From contig NZ_CP072913.1 in NCBI RefSeq assembly GCF_017968885.1, positions 5,000,501 through 5,064,500 of the forward strand: a DNA stretch of 64,000 nt. The letters are read 5' to 3'. Origin of the DNA: Pseudomonas sp. Tri1. Its GTDB lineage: Bacteria > Pseudomonadota > Gammaproteobacteria > Pseudomonadales > Pseudomonadaceae. A program made the position numbers and the translations under genes. The notes beneath the pieces were generated by a model. The model was not told the origin of the DNA. It searched no databases and was given only the letters and a program-made list of their open reading frames with translations. Below are positions 1 to 8,729 of the stretch, piece after piece (the stretch's first letter is position 1; every line of letters starts with the position of its first letter).

Positions 1-60
1 GCGATATATCCCTATCGCCAGACATTTCGTCGACAACACAGAAAACATTATTTGCTTTAT

Positions 61-70
61 TTGTATACAA
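61..70. promoter_or_regulatory. Palindromic operator TTGTATACAA upstream of purine permease
   Basis: A perfect 10-base palindrome lies about 140 bases before the permease start. The same 10-mer occurs at 8641-8650 before puuE and a one-mismatch form at 8446-8455 before uraH, all in front of purine genes. I saw no further copy elsewhere. A dimeric repressor site for purine genes is inferred; the regulator is not in this window. Confidence 0.6.
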
Positions 71-208
71 AAGCATAATTCGCTTCGTGCGAGTTCCTGA
101 CCGACAGGTCAACAAACATCGCCAGCCTTACCTGCCTCAGAGCCTCGCAACCACCCTCAGGGCGTGCGGGGCTGGAAATAACAATAAGACTCTTGAGGAG
201 TACTCGCT

Positions 209-1558
209 GTGGAAAGCCGCAAACCCGAAGCCCAGACGCTGGACCTTTCGCCACCACTTCGCAGTGGCTGGCTGGAACGCCTCTTCAAACTCAGCTTGCA
301 TGGCACCACGGTGAAGACCGAGCTGATTGCCGGCCTGACAACCTTCATTACCATGGCCTACATCATTTTCGTCAACCCCAACATCATGGCCGACGCCGGT
401 ATCGATCATGGCGCCGCGTTCGTCGCAACCTGCATTGCCGCCGCCCTGGGTTGCCTGTTGATGGGTCTGTATGCCAACTGGCCGGTGGGCCTGGCACCGG
501 GCATGGGCCTGAACGCCTTCTTCACCTACACCGTGGTCGGCACCATGGGCTACAACTGGGAAACCGCATTAGGTGCGGTGTTTGTTTCCGGCGTGCTGTT
601 CATGATCCTGACCTTGTCCCGGGTGCGGGAGTGGCTGCTCAACAGCATTCCGGTGAGCCTGCGGTTCGCCATGGGCGCGGGGGTCGGATTGTTTCTCGGG
701 CTGATCGGCCTGAAAACCGCCGGGATCATCGTCGACAGTCCGGCGACCTTGATCAAGCTTGGCTCGTTGCGCGAACCCGGTCCGCTGCTGGCTGCGGTGT
801 GCTTCTTGATGATCGCCGTGCTCAGTTACCACCGCGTGTTCGGCGCGATCCTGATCAGCATCATCGCGGTGACCCTGGCCGGTTGGGGCCTGGGGTTGGT
901 GCAGTACAACGGCGTCATGTCGACGCCACCCAGCCTGGCACCGACCTGGATGGCCATGGACGTCGCTGGCGTATTCAACGTCAGCATGATCAGCGTGGTG
1001 CTGGCCTTCCTGTTCGTGCACATGTTCGACACCGCGGGCACGCTGATGGGCGTCGCCCAACGCGCCGGCCTGGTGAAAGCCGATGGCAAGATCGAAAACC
1101 TGTCCCGCGCCTTGAAAGCCGACAGCGCTTCCAGCGTATTCGGCGCCATGGTCGGTGTGCCGCCAGTGACCAGCTACGTGGAAAGCGCCGCCGGTGTGGC
1201 CGCGGGTGGGCGCACGGGGCTTACCGCCGTGACGGTCGGTGTGCTATTTATTGCCGCGATGTTCTTCGCGCCACTGGCCGGGATGATCCCGGCCTACGCC
1301 ACCGCCGGGGCCTTGATCTACGTCGCCATGCTGATGATGGGCGGCATGGCCCACATCGAATGGGATGAACCGACCGACAGTATTCCGGCCATTGTCACGG
1401 CCATCATGATGCCCCTGACGTTCTCGGTCGCCGACGGCATCGCCTTGGGTTTCATCACCTATGTGGTGCTCAAGGCCGGCACCGGCAAGCGCAAGGAAAT
1501 CTCTGTCAGCCTGTGGGTGCTCTGCGCGATCTTCATCGCCAAGTTCATCTTCTTGTAA
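209..1558 (+). CDS. NCS2-family purine permease (AzgA/GhxP-like)
   Basis: A 449-residue inner-membrane protein with about a dozen hydrophobic segments and the AzgA-type N-terminus (TELIAGLTTFITMAYIIFV, NPNIM) plus the GLAPGMGLNAFF segment, so it is a proton-coupled importer of adenine, guanine or hypoxanthine type. The start is GTG at 209 with a TGAGGAG ribosome site just before it. Length matches the family. It opens a locus that carries the urate-to-glyoxylate pathway further downstream, and the TTGTATACAA palindrome at 61-70 suggests joint control with those genes. A strong hairpin terminator follows. The exact base transported cannot be read from the sequence. Confidence 0.9.
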   Translation: MESRKPEAQTLDLSPPLRSGWLERLFKLSLHGTTVKTELIAGLTTFITMAYIIFVNPNIMADAGIDHGAAFVATCIAAALGCLLMGLYANWPVGLAPGMGLNAFFTYTVVGTMGYNWETALGAVFVSGVLFMILTLSRVREWLLNSIPVSLRFAMGAGVGLFLGLIGLKTAGIIVDSPATLIKLGSLREPGPLLAAVCFLMIAVLSYHRVFGAILISIIAVTLAGWGLGLVQYNGVMSTPPSLAPTWMAMDVAGVFNVSMISVVLAFLFVHMFDTAGTLMGVAQRAGLVKADGKIENLSRALKADSASSVFGAMVGVPPVTSYVESAAGVAAGGRTGLTAVTVGVLFIAAMFFAPLAGMIPAYATAGALIYVAMLMMGGMAHIEWDEPTDSIPAIVTAIMMPLTFSVADGIALGFITYVVLKAGTGKRKEISVSLWVLCAIFIAKFIFL

Positions 1559-1577
1559 GCGAGACACGTAACCACCC

Positions 1578-1602
1578 GCCTCACCCATTGGGTGAGGCTT
1601 TT
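1578..1602 (+). terminator. Rho-independent terminator after purine permease
   Basis: A 9-base perfect stem (gcctcaccc / gggtgaggc) with a 3-base loop is followed by TTTT. It lies between the permease stop and the LysE gene, so the two are probably separate transcripts. Confidence 0.8.
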
Positions 1603-1621
1603 GTCCATCAGGAGCAAAGCA

Positions 1622-2251
1622 ATGAATCTGGAAACCTGGCTGTTGTTCAGCGGTGCCGCCTTGGTGGTGATCCTCATCCCTGGCCCGTTGTCATTGTTGA
1701 TGATCGGCAACAGCCTGAACTACGGCCTGCGCCGCTCGTACCCGGCGTTCCTGGGCGGGGTGATCGCTTCGATCTGCCTGTTGAGCGCCTCGGCGTTGGG
1801 GCTTGGCGCGTTGTTGATGGCGTCGGAACAGCTGTTCAGCGCCCTGAAGATTGTCGGTGCGCTGTACCTGTTCTACCTGGCCTGGCAGAGCTGGCAGCAA
1901 TCGCGCCAACCTGCCCAGGGCGCCGAAGTGCCCCAGGCTGCTGCCGTTCCACGTTTTCGCGCGCTGTTCGGCCGGGCGTTCGTGCTGGGCGCCAGCAACC
2001 CGAAAGACATCCTGTTCTTTGCCGCTTTCCTCCCGCAGTTCCTGAGCGCCGAGCAAGCGTTCCTGCCACAACTGTTGATCATGATCGCCACCTGGACCGT
2101 ACTCGACCTGCTCTGCAAGCTGGCCTACGGCCTCGGCGCCCATGGCGCTGCTCGGTATTTGCGCACGGGCAAAGGGCAGAGCTGGTTCAATCGGATCAGT
2201 GCCGGGTTGTTTGGTGGCGCGGGCGCAGCGTCGTTGCTGTCCACCCACTGA
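1622..2251 (+). CDS. LysE/RhtB-family amino acid exporter
   Basis: A 209-residue membrane protein of the LysE superfamily. Residues 1-70 carry the family N-terminus with PGP (residues about 20-22) and the GLRRSYPAFLGG segment, followed by further hydrophobic helices; about six membrane segments in all, as usual for the family. The ATG at 1622 is preceded by CAGGAG; an upstream in-frame start at 1592 lies in the permease terminator region and is rejected. Such proteins export amino acids or derivatives such as homoserine lactone or threonine; the substrate here is unknown. It follows the purine permease but is separated from it by a terminator. Confidence 0.88.
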   Translation: MNLETWLLFSGAALVVILIPGPLSLLMIGNSLNYGLRRSYPAFLGGVIASICLLSASALGLGALLMASEQLFSALKIVGALYLFYLAWQSWQQSRQPAQGAEVPQAAAVPRFRALFGRAFVLGASNPKDILFFAAFLPQFLSAEQAFLPQLLIMIATWTVLDLLCKLAYGLGAHGAARYLRTGKGQSWFNRISAGLFGGAGAASLLSTH

Positions 2252-2379
2252 GCCCTGCGTTCTGCGGAACGGCAGCCAGGCTTTTGCAAAACATGGCAAC
2301 AACCCATCGATATACACCGTTCAGGAAAACACCTTAGATAGAGAGCCATTTACATCATCGTTGAACAAGGACGTTCACC

Positions 2380-5300
2380 ATGAGCAAGGCTTTTTATCCC
2401 GGCTCCGTTTCCGACGACCGGGCCGTAGTCATTACGGACCTGGGTTTTCATGCCAATGAATACGCTGTCGAAACACTCGACTTCAGGTCCGTCGAAGGAG
2501 CGCAACTGAGTCCGCAGCACAAGCATCGACAGGCCCAGCTTGAAGTCGTGGATAAACTTTACGGCCCGCTGCACATCGGCTCCGTGACAATCACCCGTTG
2601 CGCCCTGAATGCGCTCGGCGCAACGATCGATGGACAACCGCTGAACGGCGACAATACTTTTTTCCGCCATCCCAATCGCTTTTTCGTGAACTCGCTTCAG
2701 TTCAATGCAGGCGATATCGAAACACGTCTGAAACTGACCTGCGATGCGAACGACTACCGGTTGCCAACGTTGCTATTTGAAATGGCAAGCCAGCGTCCCC
2801 CCTGCGCGAGCCCATTGTTGAGTGAAGCCCCTGAAACACAGGCTGACCCCACCCACTATCGGAGCACGCTGGGAAAACTCCTGAAATCCGCGCAAAAGCT
2901 CGATAGCCGTGGTCTCATCCACGGAACATTCAGTTGGGTCAGCACCACCAGGAGCAACCTCCTCATTCCCACGGGCCTTGGACTTCAGGCCTTCGGAATC
3001 TATAGCGGCCTGCGAGGCCTGCAAGACGCCATCCGTAACAAGGATGCCTACCAGACCATTTTCAATGGGACCGGCGTGGCCGCCGAGGTCGCGTCTATCG
3101 GCGTCGAAGCCGCGGTGACCCGACAAGCCACTCAGATGATCAGGGCCGGCCATCGCTCCCTCGAGGATTTCGCTAAAACGACATTCGCCACACGGCTCGC
3201 GCGTGGAGGCGGCCTGATTGCCAGCGTCCTGACACTTCCTTTCGACATCATTTCCGCCGTCGACTCTTTCAAGGCTGCCGCCCACGCTACTGGCAAAGAA
3301 GCCACCGATCACTATGTCAGCGCAGCCTTGAGCGTCACCAGCGCCGCCATGACCCTGACCGTCGGCGTCGCCGCGCTGGCCGGGTTCAGTTCAGCCGGTC
3401 CCGTGGGCCTTGCCGCAGGGCTTATCCTGGTGGTGGGTTCACAAGTCTGGGGCGCCATACGTCAAGTCGATGAAATCGACGACTATATAGAGCTCACCGT
3501 ACACGAGCGTCTCCGCACGGGTTGGTTGGCCTTCTGGACGATCGACCCCGACAAGGATATCCAGGAGCGCTACCTCATCGCCAAGGCGACCGCCGACCAT
3601 ACAAAGCTACTGCAGAACAATGCCCTGAACTTGCTTAGAGGCCCACTGAAGGACAGCACTGAAGCGATCGTAAACGGTACATTCACCGTGGAACTGGAAC
3701 CGGTGACCTACAACACCTGGAGTTGGTGGACCGGTGAAAGGTACCAGGCGACGGCAGTACGCCCGAGGATCAAAGACAGCGACGACTGGATCGATGCGCG
3801 CAAAGGCGTTACTGCCGGGACGCCGGGGGCAGTCATGGAAACGCCGGCCGGACATAAAGGTATCCATTGGTACATCGGCGGTGGCAACGACACTGTTACA
3901 GGGGTCGAAGACAAGCCCAACGTCTTTCACTACGGGGCCGGTGTCAAAGAACTGAGCGGCGGCACGAAAGATGACGTTTTTATCTTCGAGGGCTCGACAG
4001 AAAACCTCAGTAGAAACCAAACCCCTCCAGCAAACCGGCTGGTGGGTGGCGTGGGCAATGACACACTCATTTTATCGGGCCGTAGCAGCAGCCATCAGGC
4101 GCCGCGCCAGGGTTATCGGGTCGACCTGGACGCCGGACAAGTGTCCATCATCACTCAAGCCAGTGGTGATACGCAGAGCAGATGTCATCGCCATGCAGTG
4201 CTTGAAAGCATTGAAAACGTAGAAATCCCCGAGGGCGGTGCCAATGTCATCAAGGGCACAGCCGGCTCGAACATCATCAAATCCCGCGGCAACGATTCGA
4301 TCGAGGCCGGTGCGGGAGATGACCGGATTTTTATTCTCAATGGAAATAACCGCAACGCCGACGGCGGACCTGGCGAAGATGTCTATGCCATCGCTCATAA
4401 AGCAGGCGGTGTATCGATCACCGAAGACGGCGCAGACAACAGCGTCATCGCGCTGGACTGGAGAGCCGACCTGATTGAAAGCTGGCGGATTGAAGATAGC
4501 AACCTGGTCATTACTTCATGCTTCGATGCAAATGACTGGGAACTTCGCACAGTCACCATCAGGAACGTCTATGCACATAGCGACCATTCAAGAGCCCTGC
4601 AAAACGACAGGCTGACGTTCATTACCCAGGATGGCTACCACTTGGTTCCCGATCTGCCCGAGATGATCGAGCACAGCGGCCCGTTCGACATTGAAACAGT
4701 CATGGTGCAGCAAGGAACGCCGCGAACCCCGGCCATCCTGAACGATCGGATAGAACAGCAGATCGCCCACGACAAAGACACAAGCTATTTCGTTTCACGC
4801 CTCAACGAACTCACCACCCTCAGGGTCAGGCAAAAAAGCGCGTTTTCCACCACGCTCCATCTGGATTACGTCGACTCCGACCTGACGGGTATCGAGGCCC
4901 ACTACAACGCCCATGTCACTCAGGAAGATAAAGGCGACACCATAAAATATGGTGAATGTGGACTGACGTTACACTTTGGCCCTCGCCGAATCATCTTGAA
5001 GAACCTGGCAAGTTCCGACGAGCGTTATAGCGCGCAAAACCCGAACACCGGACGGCGGGCATTTTCCGCCTTGGCTTTGCAACATACGTTCATCCTCATC
5101 ATGAATGACGGCTCGTCCTACCGTCTGGTCCAGCCCTCGCCCGCCTATGGCGTGTTGCTGGACGAAACATTCATCGCCAAAGATCCGGTGAAATGGAAAA
5201 CGGAAGTTTCGCCATCTCTCACACCCACCAAAAAGAAATACGCCTATCTACGCCCCTTGGACAAAACCCCCTATTACATGGGCAATTGGGCAACCTGCGC

Positions 5301-6105
5301 CACGCTGACAGCCCCCATCGAACAGACGGGGATTGAAGTCCTGGTTGGCGAAGGCGCCACCTACCTTGTCCACCTGAGCCCGAACATGACGCTACGCCTG
5401 TCCACACCGGGCGCATTGGTCGGCGCCAATCCGCGGCTACCCCATGCCTCCACCTGGGAGCTCGATGCCACGCACCTGGGTCGAGTCGAAATAAAACTTT
5501 GCGCCAATGTGCTGCGGATTGGCACAACCACCATCCATCTTCCCGCCTATGAGGCTCAAGACCTTGTCGACCCGATACGAGTCATCACGGCACAAGGCGT
5601 CGTGCATGCCGTCGACAGCCTGTTTGAGCAGGTTTATGTAGAAGCGCTCGATGGCCGGTACTTTGCCCCTCTCGCCGATCCCGACACACCATGGCCCAGC
5701 GAACTGTCGAGCCTGAAGTCCGAAGAACTGAAGGTTCTTCACGTTGCCATCAAGGACGGGGCTCCCGGCACCTTGAGCTATAACCTCAAAACCCGCAGGT
5801 GGATCCTAGATACCGATAAATCCCGAGTCATTGAGACGGCGAACCTGAGAAAAACAGACCTGTGCGAGCACGCCCTCAAGTTCTATCAAGATCTCGCTCG
5901 CGAAGGCCTCAACCAGACGCACCCCATGGGTGATGACACGCTTCGTCTGTTGCGGGAAAAGTGCGTGGAACTGGTGGAAAACTTCACATTGGGAAACTCG
6001 GTGATATTTGCGCAAATGTTAGCGCTGAGCACGATCTTCGGCATAAGGCTCTCTCGCTTGAGCTGGATCCTCTCATTGGGTGAGACGTCTGCCAAACATG
6101 CATAG
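2380..6105 (+). CDS. RTX-repeat pore-former-like putative toxin
   Basis: A 1241-residue protein without a signal peptide. Residues 1-150 look like a beta-rich domain. Residues about 190-370 hold several Gly/Ala-rich hydrophobic helices, including a long one around 310-360, followed by the sequence RTGWLAFWTIDPD, which resembles the end of the pore-forming segments of large toxins. Residues about 495-680 carry degenerate RTX calcium-binding nonapeptides (GGGNDTV, GGVGNDTL, GAGDDRIF, GGPGEDVY). The last 550 residues show nothing I recognise. AAGGA precedes ATG 2380. Base composition is visibly less G+C-rich than the neighbouring purine genes. No RTX acyltransferase or type I secretion genes are adjacent. 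A secreted cytotoxin is inferred; a large calcium-dependent adhesin or enzyme remains possible. Confidence 0.65.
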   Translation: MSKAFYPGSVSDDRAVVITDLGFHANEYAVETLDFRSVEGAQLSPQHKHRQAQLEVVDKLYGPLHIGSVTITRCALNALGATIDGQPLNGDNTFFRHPNRFFVNSLQFNAGDIETRLKLTCDANDYRLPTLLFEMASQRPPCASPLLSEAPETQADPTHYRSTLGKLLKSAQKLDSRGLIHGTFSWVSTTRSNLLIPTGLGLQAFGIYSGLRGLQDAIRNKDAYQTIFNGTGVAAEVASIGVEAAVTRQATQMIRAGHRSLEDFAKTTFATRLARGGGLIASVLTLPFDIISAVDSFKAAAHATGKEATDHYVSAALSVTSAAMTLTVGVAALAGFSSAGPVGLAAGLILVVGSQVWGAIRQVDEIDDYIELTVHERLRTGWLAFWTIDPDKDIQERYLIAKATADHTKLLQNNALNLLRGPLKDSTEAIVNGTFTVELEPVTYNTWSWWTGERYQATAVRPRIKDSDDWIDARKGVTAGTPGAVMETPAGHKGIHWYIGGGNDTVTGVEDKPNVFHYGAGVKELSGGTKDDVFIFEGSTENLSRNQTPPANRLVGGVGNDTLILSGRSSSHQAPRQGYRVDLDAGQVSIITQASGDTQSRCHRHAVLESIENVEIPEGGANVIKGTAGSNIIKSRGNDSIEAGAGDDRIFILNGNNRNADGGPGEDVYAIAHKAGGVSITEDGADNSVIALDWRADLIESWRIEDSNLVITSCFDANDWELRTVTIRNVYAHSDHSRALQNDRLTFITQDGYHLVPDLPEMIEHSGPFDIETVMVQQGTPRTPAILNDRIEQQIAHDKDTSYFVSRLNELTTLRVRQKSAFSTTLHLDYVDSDLTGIEAHYNAHVTQEDKGDTIKYGECGLTLHFGPRRIILKNLASSDERYSAQNPNTGRRAFSALALQHTFILIMNDGSSYRLVQPSPAYGVLLDETFIAKDPVKWKTEVSPSLTPTKKKYAYLRPLDKTPYYMGNWATCATLTAPIEQTGIEVLVGEGATYLVHLSPNMTLRLSTPGALVGANPRLPHASTWELDATHLGRVEIKLCANVLRIGTTTIHLPAYEAQDLVDPIRVITAQGVVHAVDSLFEQVYVEALDGRYFAPLADPDTPWPSELSSLKSEELKVLHVAIKDGAPGTLSYNLKTRRWILDTDKSRVIETANLRKTDLCEHALKFYQDLAREGLNQTHPMGDDTLRLLREKCVELVENFTLGNSVIFAQMLALSTIFGIRLSRLSWILSLGETSAKHA

Positions 6106-6286
6106 CCTTGACGAATGGCTTCGAAAGTTTCTTTCAGGCGCCATATATATGTAGTGCACCTGCCTGTCGGTTTTCCATGAACATCCTTAAGCCCAAGGCC
6201 TGCCCGTCACAAGCGACATGGCAGGCCATTGGTTTCATGACCACATGGATCATCAAACTTCTTCGAACTAAGAACAGGCACTTTCA

Positions 6287-7867
6287 ATGAGTCCAAGACG
6301 AAACACCCGACCCAATATTCCAAAGTCGTCCCCCGATACGCCTCACTCCAGTCGCGATACGACACCGGAAACAACGCTCAACAATCCCATGAGAGGAGAA
6401 GGAACCGATCAAGCGTCCCTCTCACCGACCGGACGACAGATCGAAGCCCCTGAGTCGCAGACCCCGACCGTCCAGATATCGGACATTGCCTCGCAGACAG
6501 CCATCCAAGGTGTCCCTATCCGGGTATCACTGGACAATTACTACCTTTCATCCGAGCTGGTGCCCCTGTTATCGGAGCCAGACGCGACCTCCGGAATCCG
6601 CACGTTCAAGACGCGCACCTACGTCGAGCTTGCAGAGGGGGGGACGGTGCTGCTGGGTCGCGATGCCGAACAGAATTACCGAGCCCGATCAAGCACTGAA
6701 CTCGTCGCCTCCGGACCACGCCTGGAACAGGTGGAGGGCAGCCTCCTATGGCGTCAGATTGCGGACCAGGAGATGACTCACGGCAGTGATGCCGATCCGT
6801 ACCACCGGCCAGCAGATGATGAGCCATCGGAAGCGGCTGCACCCAAGCGCCCGCGTACGGCGTCCGAGCAAAGCGAAACCACGCTGCAAAGCGCCCCGAC
6901 ATTCCAGAAAAACTGGGGGGTCGACCCCAAATTCACGCCATCGGAATTGATCACCATAGGCAATGTCCACTACAAGATGGTGACTCGCACCGAAGCGCGC
7001 GAATCCCCGATCATCTATATCCAATCCCCCGCTCATCCCACCTATGATTTTGACCTGCTGGACGCCATCCTCAGGCATACACCCGACGAGCAACCTCGCG
7101 GCGTCATACAAGTGCCACCGGACAACCATTGGGAAATTGACGCCAGGCTTCCCTTTAAAAAACCGCTGACGGGCTACGTCAGGGATCGTTTTCCGGAAGT
7201 CACGACAGCCACCCTGGAAAACATCGCAAGGAAACAATTTGAACTCACCAACAACTCGCCGTTCGCCACCGCCGGAGGTTTGACAGCACTCAGGCAGATT
7301 TTCAGCAGTTGGGAAAACGCGACCCATTCGTTGCATCCGCACTGGTCCGATCCGCTATTGATGCTGCCGATTCTTCCGACCTCTTCGGCGTCCAAAGGCG
7401 CTGCCCGCTCGATAGCCCTGCCCATCCCTTCCTCGACAGGAGTATTGGATCGACTGGATTTTGATCCCTTGCGGTTCCAGCGACAGTGGCTTTATTTCAT
7501 GACGACGTATTCGCCTGTGGATTTCAAACGCTTTATGGCCGCCCTTCTGACCCGTAATGGCTATACGGTCATGGAACCCACCTCTTTCAATAGCTTTCCG
7601 GCGTTGGTATTTCAACGAACAGAGCATGACTATGTATTTTTCATGAGCCTGCACCGCACCAGAATCCCGAAGATTTCCCTGCCAATGTACATGGACCCCG
7701 TTACCGCCGGCACTCGCCTGGAAACCCAGGTTGGCGAAGCCGCTGCGAAAGTGGTCCAGGACGCCCACAACGCCAACAAAATCATCTGGCTCAAAGGCGG
7801 TACTGAAATCCGCCCGGGCATCGCAGACACGATCTTTATCATCCGGGATGACAACGCCAGGCTATGA
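6287..7867 (+). CDS. Putative effector/toxin-associated protein of unknown function
   Basis: A 526-residue protein. Residues 1-65 are Pro/Ser/Thr/Arg-rich and probably disordered, like many secreted effectors. Residues about 100-170 contain TYVELAEGGTVLLGRD and PRLEQVEGSLLWR, a segment of the kind I know from large Pseudomonas dermonecrotic-type toxin proteins (recalled). A Pro/Glu/Ser linker with a basic PKRPRT patch follows near residue 190. The last 110 residues (YFMTTYSPVDFKRFMAALLT, then NGYTVMEP) have a faint restriction-endonuclease-like pattern. There is no signal peptide or membrane helix. It lies 181 bases after the RTX gene on the same strand and has similar, less G+C-biased composition, so the two were probably acquired and act together. 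Function unknown. Confidence 0.6.
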   Translation: MSPRRNTRPNIPKSSPDTPHSSRDTTPETTLNNPMRGEGTDQASLSPTGRQIEAPESQTPTVQISDIASQTAIQGVPIRVSLDNYYLSSELVPLLSEPDATSGIRTFKTRTYVELAEGGTVLLGRDAEQNYRARSSTELVASGPRLEQVEGSLLWRQIADQEMTHGSDADPYHRPADDEPSEAAAPKRPRTASEQSETTLQSAPTFQKNWGVDPKFTPSELITIGNVHYKMVTRTEARESPIIYIQSPAHPTYDFDLLDAILRHTPDEQPRGVIQVPPDNHWEIDARLPFKKPLTGYVRDRFPEVTTATLENIARKQFELTNNSPFATAGGLTALRQIFSSWENATHSLHPHWSDPLLMLPILPTSSASKGAARSIALPIPSSTGVLDRLDFDPLRFQRQWLYFMTTYSPVDFKRFMAALLTRNGYTVMEPTSFNSFPALVFQRTEHDYVFFMSLHRTRIPKISLPMYMDPVTAGTRLETQVGEAAAKVVQDAHNANKIIWLKGGTEIRPGIADTIFIIRDDNARL

Positions 7868-7878
7868 GTCCGCCACGC

Positions 7879-7905
7879 AAAAAAAAGCCCGCAGTGTGAG
7901 CGGGC
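7879..7905 (-). terminator. Terminator for uraH (possibly bidirectional)
   Basis: The stem gcccgc/gcgggc with a 7-base loop at 7887-7905 is preceded on the plus strand by an A-run, which becomes a T-run for minus-strand transcripts. It therefore best serves uraH, which ends at 7964 on the minus strand, and it sits in the convergent gap with the putative effector gene. Confidence 0.75.
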
Positions 7906-7963
7906 GAAAACCAAAGAAGCTTTATGCGCAGTCGCTTCCAGGACCAGGCAGTTGCTTGGGGGC

Positions 7964-8317
7964 TCAACTGCCTCGATAGGTTGAATAGGCGTAAGGCGAA
8001 ATCAGCAGGGGCACGTGGTAATGCTCCTGCTCGGCCGAAATACCGAAACGCAGCACCACCACATCCAGGAACGCCGGTTCGGACAACTGGACGCCACGGG
8101 CGCGATAATAATCGCCGGCGTGGAATTGAATCTGGTAGACACCCGAACGGTAGTCATCCCCTTGCAACAGAGGTGCGTCGCAACGGCCGTCGCTGTTGGT
8201 CAGTGCGCTGGCGACCAGTTGCAGTTGCGAGCCTTCCACACGGTACAACTCGACCTTGATCGAGCTGCCCGGGCAGCCATGTGCGGCATCCAAAACGTGA
8301 GTAGTCAAACGTCCCAT
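7964..8317 (-). CDS. uraH: 5-hydroxyisourate hydrolase
   Basis: A 117-residue transthyretin-related enzyme that hydrolyses 5-hydroxyisourate, the product of urate oxidation, to OHCU. The protein starts MGRLTTHVLDAAHG, with the conserved HVLD histidine, and ends in the family signature YRGS. The length is that of the bacterial enzyme without the N-terminal extension; upstream in-frame codons to 8401 are rejected because homology begins at MGRL. It is transcribed away from puuE, and the 412-base shared gap holds two copies of the TTGTATACAA-type palindrome. The product feeds UraD, encoded at 9668. Confidence 0.95.
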   Translation of the reverse strand: MGRLTTHVLDAAHGCPGSSIKVELYRVEGSQLQLVASALTNSDGRCDAPLLQGDDYRSGVYQIQFHAGDYYRARGVQLSEPAFLDVVVLRFGISAEQEHYHVPLLISPYAYSTYRGS

Positions 8318-8445
8318 TGCTTGTGCGCGCCTCGCTGCTGTGCAGTCCGGCCCGACGCCTCCTGAATCAGTTGAAAGACAGACCGCACCGTTTCGGAGCA
8401 CGAAACGCCACGGCGATGAGCGAATTAAGACACTTTAAAAGAAAA

Positions 8446-8455
8446 TTGTACACAA
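8446..8455. promoter_or_regulatory. TTGTACACAA operator-like site upstream of uraH
   Basis: One base differs from the TTGTATACAA palindrome found before the permease and puuE. It lies about 130 bases upstream of the uraH start, in the divergent uraH-puuE gap. Purine-gene regulation is inferred from position. Confidence 0.5.
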
Positions 8456-8640
8456 TAAAAAACACATATTTAGGCCACGGGCATTTGAACAATGCTTCAT
8501 GACCAATCTTAAGCCAAACCAACAGATACGCTAGCCTTCCACTGATTAATTGACCAACTGGGCAGGTTTCTTGCAGTGTAGACGAACCCAGGACAGCGGT
8601 GAAAAATGCAAAAAATCAGGCTTACAAATCACACATAAAG

Positions 8641-8650
8641 TTGTATACAA
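8641..8650. promoter_or_regulatory. TTGTATACAA operator upstream of puuE
   Basis: An exact copy of the 10-base palindrome at 61-70, 79 bases before the puuE start codon. The rest of the 8318-8729 gap is A+T-rich near 8440-8500 and shows no further gene. Confidence 0.6.
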
Positions 8651-8729
8651 TCACCCCATCGTCGTGACGCCAGCTGTGACCCATCGCCCGGGCGCCACCT
8701 ACATGGTTCGAACAAGAAGGAAGACTGCA

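Noticed and set aside
6108..6290. 60-codon ORF between the RTX gene and the 526-residue gene
   Set aside because: No ribosome site, no recognisable sequence, and it overlaps the real downstream start.
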